59,228 nt of DNA from Eubacteriales bacterium (lineage in GTDB: Bacteria; Bacillota; Clostridia; Lachnospirales; Lachnospiraceae): NCBI GenBank assembly GCA_030536995.1, contig JAUNOY010000018.1:1-59228 (forward strand), written 5' to 3'. This document shows positions 52,799 through 59,228 of the stretch, one piece after another. Numbering within the stretch: the stretch's first letter is position 1; the number at the start of each line of letters is the position of its first letter. The translations under genes were made by a program, and so were the position numbers. The notes under the pieces were generated by a model. The model worked only from the letters and a program-made list of their open reading frames with translations. It was not told the DNA's origin and made no database searches.

Positions 52799-53701
52799 AT
52801 GAAAAACAAATTATCATTTATTTCTATTTTTACACTCTGCATAGCATTATCACTTACAGCATGTGGCGTAAAGCAAGCTTCCACAACAGATTCTAAGAAC
52901 ACTCAGACTGAAGCCGGCTCAGAAGAATCCGGCAAATCAGATTCCAGGCTTGATGATTTATATCAGCAGGAAAATCAGCTTTTTGCAGATCACGCTGATG
53001 TGTGGAACAAGGCATTTGGCATGATGAACAAAAGTGACGCCGATCCAAACGGAAATTATGCTGATTATCTTGCCGGTACCGTAGAATCAAACAAGAATTC
53101 ATTCACAGACGATGAGCTTAAAACACTTAATGAGGATATTGAAACCATACGAAAAATCGAGGAACAGATAGCAGAGCTTGAAAACAAAAATACATCATCA
53201 GACGATAACAAGAAGGACAGCTCTAATGCCTCATCTGTATTCAGTGATTTTTCCGGTGAGGATTTTGATGGCAATAAGGTTGATGACAGCCTGTTTTCCG
53301 GTAATGCAGTAACAGTCGTCAATTTCTGGTTTACCGACTGCAAACCATGTGTCGCTGAATTATCCAAGCTTAACGAATTAAATGATGCTATCAAATCAAT
53401 GGGCGGAGAAGTTGTTGGCATCAACACTGAGACCTTCGATGGCAATAAAACAGCTATCAAAGAGGCTACCCCTGTTCTTGAAAGCCAGGGTGTCAAATAT
53501 CGTAATCTGTCAATTGACTCCTCTAGTGCTGTCGGTAAATATGCCTCAGAAATCATGGCCTTTCCAACAACTATACTTGTTGACAGAAATGGCAATATTG
53601 TAGGCGAACCAATGCTCGGCGGAATTGATAACAAGGACAACTATGATGCCCTTATGAAGCAGATTCAGTCTGTAATTGATGCAGATAGCACAAATAAATA
53701 G
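52799..53701 (+). CDS. TlpA-like thioredoxin-fold lipoprotein
   Basis: A 300-residue protein with a lipobox ending SLTAC (Cys21), a Ser/Asp-rich linker, a helical region (about 45-125), and a C-terminal thioredoxin fold of the AhpC/TSA-TlpA type with the active site FTDCKPC (about 180) and cis-Pro region AFPTTILVD. It should face outside and reduce or isomerise disulfides with electrons from the 4Fe-4S protein. GGAG precedes the ATG by 9 bases. Confidence 0.9.
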   Translation: MKNKLSFISIFTLCIALSLTACGVKQASTTDSKNTQTEAGSEESGKSDSRLDDLYQQENQLFADHADVWNKAFGMMNKSDADPNGNYADYLAGTVESNKNSFTDDELKTLNEDIETIRKIEEQIAELENKNTSSDDNKKDSSNASSVFSDFSGEDFDGNKVDDSLFSGNAVTVVNFWFTDCKPCVAELSKLNELNDAIKSMGGEVVGINTETFDGNKTAIKEATPVLESQGVKYRNLSIDSSSAVGKYASEIMAFPTTILVDRNGNIVGEPMLGGIDNKDNYDALMKQIQSVIDADSTNK

Positions 53702-53713
53702 AGGTCTACATAT

Positions 53714-53749
53714 AAAAAGCTCCTGTGCATTGCACAGAGAGCTTTTTTT
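53714..53749 (+). terminator. Terminator of the redox module
   Basis: AAAAAGCTC-TGTGC ... GCACA-GAGCTTTTTTT; a strong stem with a 3-nt loop and T run, 13 bp after the stop. Foreign sequence begins right after it. Confidence 0.92.
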
Positions 53750-53751
53750 GA

Positions 53752-54238
53752 ACATTACTATAATGTCAAGGAATCTTCTGCATTTACCCACATCTGTAAA
53801 TTCCCATCAAGATACAGTCTCGCATATTCTAGTGGTTCATCAATGGCAAGTGAGGCATATGACAAGGCAGTAGAGAAAGTTGCAAAAGAAGCAATGTTGG
53901 CTACCAGAAGAGATGATATCCGTTTGGCAGAAGATTCTAAAAAGTGGATTCAGGATCCGAAACACAAGGCTTCCAAAAGAGAAAAGGATTATGCAATAAA
54001 AAGACTGGACGGGCTGATAAGAAAAATAGAAACTGCAATGGAAAAAGTGGTCATACGGATTACTAAACAGTTAAAACAGCCAGAGAAGAAAAAAGCTGTT
54101 GTAGAAGAAATCAAAAAAGAAGTGAAGCCATCTATCAGGGAAAGACTTGCACAGAATATAGCAAAGATTCAAAGAGAAGAGGCAGAGAGAAAACAACTGA
54201 ATAAAGGAAAATCACGTTCTAGTGATCTGGAACTATAA
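53752..54238 (+). pseudogene. 5'-truncated gene of a conjugative-element protein
   Basis: The reading frame is open from the redox-module terminator (about 53752) to 54238: EHYYNVKESSAFTHICKFP, then YSSGSSMASEAYDKAVEKV and a Lys/Glu-rich C-terminal helical region. The first ATG (53843) has no ribosome site, and similar composition continues upstream of it, so the 5' part seems lost at the junction. The Lys-rich coiled-coil tail resembles proteins of mobilisable elements, but I cannot name the family. Confidence 0.5.
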
Positions 54239-54344
54239 GGGTATTTTGTTGATTCCGTAAGGACAGGACAAAGTGCCTTTTTGTTTTTGAGTAAAAAGTG
54301 ATTCCCGGATTTGGGAAGCAGTTATAAGAAAGCGAGGAAATGAA

Positions 54345-54431
54345 TTGGGATTATTTGATGAAGTAAAACAGAACGTGACTGTCCGGCAGGCTGTTGAACT
54401 GTATGGATTGAAGCCCAAATGTCAGAGATGA
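54345..54431 (+). pseudogene. Truncated CHC2 zinc-finger (primase-like) N-terminus
   Basis: From a TTG with GAGG upstream, 28 codons read GLFDEVKQNVTVRQAVELYG, which matches the start of CHC2-type proteins of conjugative elements (NLFEAVKQSVTTRQAAEFYG-like). The zinc-binding Cys-His-Cys-Cys part is missing; the frame runs into a VapE segment and stops. Confidence 0.6.
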
Positions 54432-54866
54432 TCGCAGCAATCAGTGAAAAGAGTAATGAAGAAATAAAATCATTTCTGACCAGACAGGAAGCGTCAGTGT
54501 GTTTTGGCCGGGTCAACGAACACAAGGCAGTTCATTCCCTTTGACCGTACCGGGGCAAGACGATTCTTGCCGATTGCCATAGACAGCAGTAAGGTAGAGA
54601 AGCATATCCTTGATGATGAAAAAGAAGCCAGAGCCTATTTTGAACAGCTATGGGCAAAAGCAATGGAAATCTACTGGTCAACGGAGAATAAGAACAGTCT
54701 GTTGAAGTTCTCAAAAGAAATGGAACAGGAAATCAGTGAATACCGAAAACAGTTCACACAGGAAGATACGATGGCAGGAATGATTCAGGGTTGGCTGGAT
54801 GCCTATAAAGGGACTCATGTATGTTCCGCCCAGATCTGGAAAGGAGCCTTTAACAGGTGTCAACAA
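54423..54866 (+). pseudogene. VapE-domain protein, broken at both ends
   Basis: 54423-54540 codes in one frame for EMIAAISEKSNEEIKSFLTRQ, the E/Q region of the VapE P-loop domain. After a frameshift near 54505, NTRQFIPFDRTGARRFLPI and LDDEKEARAYFEQLWAKAMEIY are continuous to MAGMIQGWLDAYKGTHVC. VapE proteins act in phage/ICE replication. The Walker A and the C-terminus are absent. Nonfunctional remnant. Confidence 0.7.
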
Positions 54867-55035
54867 AAACATTCAAAAAACTTTTCAATAGTATTTTGGA
54901 AAATAAAAAAACGACCAGTAAAAAGTTTCAAACCCCATGTTGACACTTACGTTGTCAGCGTACCGATAAACTTCCGGCAGAGACAAAGACAATCCTCTCT
55001 CTGTCGGGCACAGGAAAGAAAGGAAATAGATGATT
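54867..55035. other. Element debris between VapE and TnpW remnants
   Basis: One frame (about 54955-55030) reads KLPAETKTILSLSGTGKKGNR, which looks like a C-terminal tail of an element gene. The remainder is AT-rich and not recognisable. No promoter or ribosome site. Confidence 0.35.
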
Positions 55036-55137
55036 ATGGAGAAAATGATGAATACAAAAGCAGAAAGAAACACATTTACAAAGAAGATCGGGCAGACAGT
55101 ATATATTGTTCGTTATTATTTCAGCGAAGTGACTTGA
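55036..55137 (+). pseudogene. TnpW-like transposon protein, truncated
   Basis: A 33-residue frame reads MNTKAERNTFTKKIGQTVYIV then RYYFSEVT and stops. It matches the N-terminal half of TnpW family proteins (60-65 residues, with HFSxTSKE following). The second half is missing, so it is a remnant. Confidence 0.55.
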
Positions 55138-55245
55138 CTGAGTAAATTGAAATGGAAATATGTCTGATAGTGTGATATGATTTGAATGGCAAAAGATATT
55201 TTAAGAAACAGACATGCTAGCGTTAAGTTTGCTAAGGAGAATACT

Positions 55246-55575
55246 ATGGAATGGTTCGGAATTGTAGCATTGTTGCTGTTACTTTGTTATTCCGCGTATC
55301 CGGGAAAAGTAAAGCATTTAGAAACGAAAGTAAAACGATTGGAGAAAAAGCAGAGAGGAGTGGCATATATGTCAAAGCTGATTAATGATCTTGTAGGAAA
55401 ACAATGTATTATCAGATCAGAGTTCATTTTTAGTTTTGCAGGAAAAACTGAATTATCCTGCAAGATAATAGACGCAGATGATGAATGGATAAAAATTTGT
55501 TATACAGAGAAAAAAGATAAGCAGGTAGTTAAGCTGATGCGAATTGAAAATATTGAATCAATAGAAGAACAGTAA
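55246..55575 (+). CDS. Small membrane-anchored protein of unknown function
   Basis: A 109-residue protein with a single N-terminal membrane segment (about 2-17, WFGIVALLLLLCYSAYPG), a basic coil (KVKHLETKVKRLEKKQRG), and a compact beta-rich domain (LVGKQCIIRSEFIF, DADDEWIKICYTEKKDKQ, IENIESI) that resembles an Sm-like barrel. The ATG at 55246 follows AAGGAG; an in-frame ATG at 55186 adds an unlikely tail. The family is widespread in Lachnospiraceae accessory regions, function unknown. Confidence 0.7.
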   Translation: MEWFGIVALLLLLCYSAYPGKVKHLETKVKRLEKKQRGVAYMSKLINDLVGKQCIIRSEFIFSFAGKTELSCKIIDADDEWIKICYTEKKDKQVVKLMRIENIESIEEQ

Positions 55576-55608
55576 GTTCTATTTTAGAAATTCAGAGGAG
55601 TAAAGAGC

Positions 55609-56232
55609 ATGGATTATAATTTACAAAAAAATCAAAATGCAGAATACGGAAAGAAATTATTGGAATATCTTTCTGAGCAGCTGACCGCAGAGTTCGGAAA
55701 GGTTTTGATAAATCGAATCTTCGTAAGATGAGGCAGTTTTATTGCACTTTTCCAATTCGAGACACACTGTGTCCTGAATTGAGCTGGTCACATTATCGTG
55801 TCTTGATGCGTATAAATGATGAACAGGCAAGAAGATTTTAGATGGAAGAATGTGCAAAAAGCAGCATGGAGTGTTCGTCAACTGGAACGGCAGATCAATA
55901 CGATGTATTATCAGCGTATTTTAGCAAGCCAGGATAAGATAGCGGTTGCAAATGAAATTCAAACAACAGAGCCAAAACCAGAATATGAGAAAATAGTGAA
56001 AGATCCTTATGTTATGGAATTTCTGCAGATTCAGACTGACACACATGTATATGAAGGAGACACGCAGCCTATTGGGATTGTACTTTGTGCAGATAAGGGA
56101 GATTCTATTGTAAAATATACGCTTCCTGAAGATAATCACCAGATATTTGCATCGAAATATTTCACCTATCTGCCGTCAGAGGAAGAATTGAAACGTGAAT
56201 TAAATTTGAAAGAATTTCACAAAAAAGAATAA
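55609..56232 (+). pseudogene. YhcG/DUF1016-type PD-(D/E)XK nuclease, frameshifted and internally deleted
   Basis: Three frames together reconstruct a YhcG-like protein: GKKLLEYLSEQLTAEFGKV (55660), then FDKSNLRKMRQFYCTFPIRD and ELSWSHYRVLMRINDEQARR (55715-55840), then SVRQLERQINTMYYQRILAS and PIGIVLCADKGDSIVKY (55876-56130). At least two frameshifts; about 120 residues are missing between KDPYVMEFLQ and the nuclease core. Full-length members are 340-360 residues. Confidence 0.8.
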
Positions 56233-56275
56233 AAACGGAAATACAAAGCGGAAGTTATAGTAAAGGAGATTTACA

Positions 56276-56653
56276 ATGGAGTTTTGGATTTTTATGTTGA
56301 TTATGGATTTGCTTCTTCCATTTACGATGATTGGTTTTGGAAAATGTTTTATGAAAAAGGCTCCAAAGGAAATAAATTCAGTATTCGGATATCGGACTTC
56401 GATGTCTATGAAGAATAAAGATACATGGGAATTTGCTCATAAATATTGCGGTAAAGTCTGGTATGTCTGTGGAATGGTTATGTTGCCAATAACAGTAATA
56501 TTCATGCTTTTAGTAATTGGAAAAAGTGAAGATTGTGTGGGGAGTATGGGAGGAATTATTTGTGGTGTTCAACTTATTCCTTTAATTGGGTCTATTCTCC
56601 CAACAGAAATAGCATTAAAAAAGAATTTTGATAAGAATGGAACAAGACGATAA
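56276..56653 (+). CDS. SdpI-family membrane protein
   Basis: A 125-residue protein with three membrane segments (about 2-23, 59-82, 88-108). The SdpI/YhfL signature is visible as FGYRTSMSMKNKDTWEFAHKY (residues 38-58). SdpI gives immunity to the SdpC toxin in Bacillus; the C-terminal three-helix unit found here occurs alone in many Clostridia and its task is unknown. AAAGGAG precedes the ATG by 7 bases. The flanking genes are unrelated. Confidence 0.82.
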   Translation: MEFWIFMLIMDLLLPFTMIGFGKCFMKKAPKEINSVFGYRTSMSMKNKDTWEFAHKYCGKVWYVCGMVMLPITVIFMLLVIGKSEDCVGSMGGIICGVQLIPLIGSILPTEIALKKNFDKNGTRR

Positions 56654-56682
56654 AGTTTGCAGAATCAAGAAAATCGGAATTT
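56654..56682 (+). repeat. Shared spacer block A (behind the SdpI gene)
   Basis: AGTTTGCAGAATC starts directly after the stop and is followed by AAAATCGGAATTT (56670-56682). The first part recurs at 57935 and 58946, the second at 57541. Confidence 0.5.
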
Positions 56683-56697
56683 GTGGAGGGGAGCTCA

Positions 56698-57510
56698 ATG
56701 AAAGAAAAAACTTATCATACTCGATGCGGAACGATTCACTATTGGGCAAGCGTGTCAAACCCGGATGAAATTACCCTTGTTTTTCTGCCCGGATTGACTG
56801 CCGATCATAGATTGTTTGATAAGCAGATTCAACATTTCAAGGAGAAGTATAATGTTGTGGTATGGGATGCACCGGCACACGCCGCTTCATGGCCGTTTCG
56901 GTTTGATTTCGATTTGTTCGATAAGGCAAAATGGCTGAACGATATTTTAAATCAAGATAAAATTGCCAAACCGGTCATTGTTGGGCAGTCTATGGGCGGA
57001 TATGTTGGGCAGGCTTATGCACAGCTCTATCCAAACCGATTAACAGGTTTTGTCTCCATTGACTCTGCACCGTTGCAACGAAACTATGTGACTGCGGTTG
57101 AACTCTGGCTTCTGAAGCGAATGGAACCAGTATATGCTCATTATCCGTGGAAATTGCTTTTGAAATCGGGGACGGAAGGAGTTGCCACGTCTGATTATGG
57201 CAGAAATCTAATGCGTGAAATGATGCTGGTCTATGATGGTGACCAAAAGCGTTATGCGCAAATTGCTGGGCATGTTTTTCGTATTTTGGCAGAGGCAATG
57301 GAAAAGAATCTGCCATATGAACTGAAGTGCCCATCTCTGTTAATATGCGGAACTCAAGACCATGCCGGTTCATGTATAAGGTATAACAAAGCATGGCACC
57401 AAAAGAGCAAAATTCCTTTGAAGTGGATTGAAGGAGCTGGACATAATTCTAATACAGATAAACCGGAATTGATAAACAGTTTAATAGAAGAATTTGCCGC
57501 AGGTATTTAA
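56698..57510 (+). CDS. Alpha/beta hydrolase
   Basis: A 270-residue soluble alpha/beta hydrolase: LVFLPGLTADHRLFDKQI, nucleophile elbow VGQSMGGYVG (Ser about residue 99), Asp in CGTQDHAG and His in GAGHNSNTDKP. All triad elements are intact. The ATG at 56698 follows GGAGGGG. It resembles pimeloyl-ester carboxylesterase/lactonase relatives, but the substrate is open. It is unrelated to its neighbours, consistent with separate acquisition. Confidence 0.88.
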   Translation: MKEKTYHTRCGTIHYWASVSNPDEITLVFLPGLTADHRLFDKQIQHFKEKYNVVVWDAPAHAASWPFRFDFDLFDKAKWLNDILNQDKIAKPVIVGQSMGGYVGQAYAQLYPNRLTGFVSIDSAPLQRNYVTAVELWLLKRMEPVYAHYPWKLLLKSGTEGVATSDYGRNLMREMMLVYDGDQKRYAQIAGHVFRILAEAMEKNLPYELKCPSLLICGTQDHAGSCIRYNKAWHQKSKIPLKWIEGAGHNSNTDKPELINSLIEEFAAGI

Positions 57511-57540
57511 TAACAGACAACTCCCAGATTATGTAATCGC

Positions 57541-57553
57541 AAAATCGGAATTT
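57541..57553 (+). repeat. Shared spacer block D (behind the hydrolase gene)
   Basis: AAAATCGGAATTT, identical to the second half of block A (56670-56682), 31 bp after the hydrolase stop. Confidence 0.5.
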
Positions 57554-57596
57554 ATCAGAAAATGAGGAATAGTTGAAATGGAGGCGCTATAATAAC

Positions 57597-57920
57597 ATGA
57601 AGATTGAAGGGAACCAGAAAGAACTGGATGCAATGGTAGAATTTCATAAGGGAAACCGTGTCGAGGGGCTGAGACTGCAAGAAGAATTTGCAGCGGAATT
57701 TCGTAAGGAGTATAAAGACAAAGATCACTGTCCTTGCCTGAAAGCCTGTCGTTATCACGGAAACTGTAAGGAATGTGTAGCAATCCACAGAGCGCATCAG
57801 GAACATGTTCCTAATTGTATGCGACCATTGATTAATAAAAAATTGAAATTGATGTCAGAATTAACAGAGCATACCTTGGCAAATGAAATAGAAGCTCCAC
57901 ATGAGATTTTAAGAAAATAG
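57597..57920 (+). CDS. Cys-rich small protein of unknown function (DUF6485-like)
   Basis: A 107-residue soluble protein. The C-terminal half holds a metal-binding-like array: HCPCLKACRYHGNCKECVAI and then C74, giving Cys45, 47, 51, 57, 60 and 74 with nearby His44, 54, 64 and 67. The N-terminal half is helical and charged. The ATG at 57597 lies about 12 bases after GGAGG. Similar cysteine patterns occur in DUF6485-type proteins; zinc or Fe-S binding is inferred. No operon partner. Confidence 0.75.
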   Translation: MKIEGNQKELDAMVEFHKGNRVEGLRLQEEFAAEFRKEYKDKDHCPCLKACRYHGNCKECVAIHRAHQEHVPNCMRPLINKKLKLMSELTEHTLANEIEAPHEILRK

Positions 57921-57934
57921 GCAAGTCAAATTCA

Positions 57935-57954
57935 AGTTTGTAGAATTCAAAAAT
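57935..57954 (+). repeat. Shared spacer block B (behind the Cys-rich gene)
   Basis: AGTTTGTAGAATTCAAAAAT, 14 bp after the stop codon. It matches block C in 18 of 20 positions and block A in its first half. Confidence 0.6.
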
Positions 57955-57971
57955 TTAATATGAAATGTGAG

Positions 57972-58010
57972 ATAGAGCGTATGGAAATTAACTATACGTT
58001 CTATTTTTTT
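57972..58010 (+). terminator. Intrinsic terminator downstream of the Cys-rich gene
   Basis: 11-bp arms ATAGAGCGTAT / ATACGTTCTAT (one G-U) around an 11-nt loop, followed by seven T. Confidence 0.8.
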
Positions 58011-58070
58011 CCTTTTTTGAAAAAGTGATTAAAAAATTATTGACATTTTGTTACTGGAAAAACAGCGAAG

Positions 58071-58442
58071 TCGATCCTTATTTCCTGTGGCGCCAGACTT
58101 GCACCATTTGATATCCAGGAACTTCGGGAGATCATGTCCTATGGTTTGAATTATCAGAAGACAGGGAAAGAATTGATGAGCCGGGATGAACTGGCTGTAA
58201 TGGATGGAAATAAATGTATCTTACAGCTTCGAGGCGTGCGGCCATTTCTCAGTAACAAATATGATATCACAAAGCATAAGAGATACAAGGAATTGTCGGA
58301 TGCGGATACAAGGAATGCGTTTGATGTGGAAAAATACCTGGAGCATAAGCTGGCCTTTTCGCAGGATACAGAATTTGAAGTGTATGAAGTAAATGTAACA
58401 GAAGAGGATGTGAAAGCAGTGATAGAGGAAGAAGTAAACTAA
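58071..58442 (+). pseudogene. C-terminal fragment of a VirD4/TraG-type coupling protein
   Basis: The frame is open from 58071 to 58442 and reads SILISCGARLAPFDIQELRE, then SYGLNYQKTGKELMSRDELA, MDGNKCILQLRGVRPFLSNK and YDITKHKRY. This is the last 120 or so residues of a VirD4-like type IV coupling protein (tail with YDxTKH). The ATPase core is missing, and the first ATG (58134) has no ribosome site. Remnant of a conjugative element. Confidence 0.75.
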
Positions 58443-58514
58443 AAAGAGTATCTTTTGGGCTAGAAATGTGATATGTTTTTATAAAGACGAATTAGAATTT
58501 GACGGGGAGGTCTC

Positions 58515-58937
58515 ATGAGGACAGAATATAAACACAATCCGCCCATTCCATATAGTCTGCATGATATGCGGGTCAAAAAGATTATAATTCAAGATCAAAC
58601 AATAGCACTTGAATTTGAGGACGGATATGAAAAACTTACAGAACCTTTTGAACAGGTCGAGGGAAACATCACAATCGAAGGTGTGGATTTTGATTGTACC
58701 TGCGTGATGTTGCAGAGCAAATGGGGAAACTATGGAAAATTCAACGGTGAGAAATTAGAACTGGAACACTTTATAAAGAGATACAAAAACTATAGCTTTG
58801 AAATTGTAGATGAATTATACGGGTATAATCAAGTATTGTATTCTGGTTATTTATCTATCTTAGAAACAGAAGATTTAGTTCAAATGGACATTTCAATTTA
58901 CTTTACGGGCAAAATTATTTACGATACAAAAGAGTAA
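58515..58937 (+). CDS. Hypothetical protein, 140 residues
   Basis: A soluble, acidic protein with alternating beta strands (KKIIIQDQTIALEFEDGYEK, GVDFDCTCVML, FTGKIIYDT) and no membrane segment. It resembles the small beta-rich proteins found as immunity factors in polymorphic toxin loci, but I recognise no family. GGGGAGG lies 7 bases before the ATG. A shared spacer block follows the stop by 8 bp. Confidence 0.65.
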   Translation: MRTEYKHNPPIPYSLHDMRVKKIIIQDQTIALEFEDGYEKLTEPFEQVEGNITIEGVDFDCTCVMLQSKWGNYGKFNGEKLELEHFIKRYKNYSFEIVDELYGYNQVLYSGYLSILETEDLVQMDISIYFTGKIIYDTKE

Positions 58938-58945
58938 CAAATTTC

Positions 58946-58965
58946 AGTTTGTAGAACTGAAAAAT
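58946..58965 (+). repeat. Shared spacer block C (behind the 140-residue gene)
   Basis: AGTTTGTAGAACTGAAAAAT. With the preceding TTTC it forms a perfect 8-bp inverted repeat, TTTCAGTT-TGTAG-AACTGAAA (58943-58963). Confidence 0.6.
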
Positions 58966-59019
58966 ATGAATTTGATGTAATAATAGGAGATGTTAATTTG
59001 CGTTGCTTGTGGCAATGGT

Positions 59020-59050
59020 TGTTTTGATATTTAATGATTGTATCAAAACA
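59020..59050. promoter_or_regulatory. Inverted repeat in front of the XRE regulator
   Basis: Perfect 10-bp arms TGTTTTGATA (59020-59029) and TATCAAAACA (59041-59050) around an 11-nt centre, abutting the AAGGAGG ribosome site. Candidate operator or translational hairpin. Confidence 0.55.
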
Positions 59051-59065
59051 AAGGAGGCACAGAGT

Positions 59066-59228
59066 ATGTTAAATGAGAATATTAAAAATTTGCGAAAATC
59101 AAAAGGACTTTCGTAAGAAGAACTAGCTATAAGATTAAATGTAGTAAGGCAAACAATATCCAAATGGGAAAAAGGATTATCCGTTCCTGATTCAAGTATG
59201 ATTATTTCATTAGCAGAGGAATTAGATA
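59066..59228 (+). pseudogene. XRE-family HTH regulator with an early nonsense codon (cut by the window edge)
   Basis: From an ATG 7 bases after AAGGAGG: MLNENIKNLRKSKGLS, a TAA at codon 17 (59114-59116), then EELAIRLNVVRQTISKWEKG and LSVPDSSMIISLAEELD to the edge. The family has Gln at this position (LSQEELA), so a single C-to-T change (CAA to TAA) explains the stop. Without recoding the HTH cannot be made from this start. Confidence 0.8.

Overview
The window is a chromosomal replication-origin region of an anaerobic Firmicute. Family Lachnospiraceae (Blautia/Mediterraneibacter-like) fits best, because of the DUF3881 and DUF4446 genes, the TPR/NTPase gene between recF and ksgA, the RicT-HolB cluster, a SAM-I riboswitch on metK, frequent TTG starts after strong ribosome sites, and TGnTATAAT promoters. 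The genus is inference only.

The origin lies on both sides of dnaA (27480-28835). DnaA boxes cluster at about 27397-27460 and 29048-29286, the bipartite layout known from Bacillus. Transcription diverges from it. Leftwards (minus strand): dnaA, dnaN, an S4 protein, recF, a TPR/degenerate-NTPase protein, ksgA, rpsA-like, a CBS/DRTGG pyrophosphatase, a flavin reductase, aroK, murA, riboswitch-controlled metK, a two-component system with a Lys/Orn/Arg decarboxylase and a guanylate-kinase-like protein, holB-ricT-trmN6-rsmI, gyrB-gyrA-lipoprotein-plsC, tRNA-Ser, and two tandem consensus promoters that fire off the left edge and probably serve an rRNA operon. Rightwards (plus strand): rpmH, rnpA, yidD, yidC, jag, mnmE, mnmG, rsmG, a Gld-type ABC operon, parA-parB-DUF4446, serS and DUF3881. 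Nearly all core genes are therefore on the leading strand.

Three perfect 16-bp parS sites (41524, 44075, 48919) bracket parAB; one of them is inside a coding sequence. From about 42 kb rightwards the core is interrupted by accessory DNA: a decayed IS3-type transposase, a membrane-anchored hydrolase, a decayed tRNA-Arg(CCT) copy with its own promoter next to the intact tRNA, and a two-component system divergent from a redox module (CxxC peptide, NapH-like 4Fe-4S membrane protein, TlpA-like lipoprotein).

After the terminator of that module (53750) comes debris of an integrative conjugative element: truncated CHC2, VapE, TnpW and VirD4 fragments and a broken YhcG-type nuclease, interspersed with intact orphan genes (SdpI-like, hydrolase, Cys-rich, unknown). 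The spacers behind several orphan genes share short sequence blocks and may mark a cassette-like acquisition mechanism. The least explained items are these spacer repeats, a multi-hairpin RNA candidate upstream of rpsA, and the long structured leaders before mnmE and the Gld-type ABC operon.
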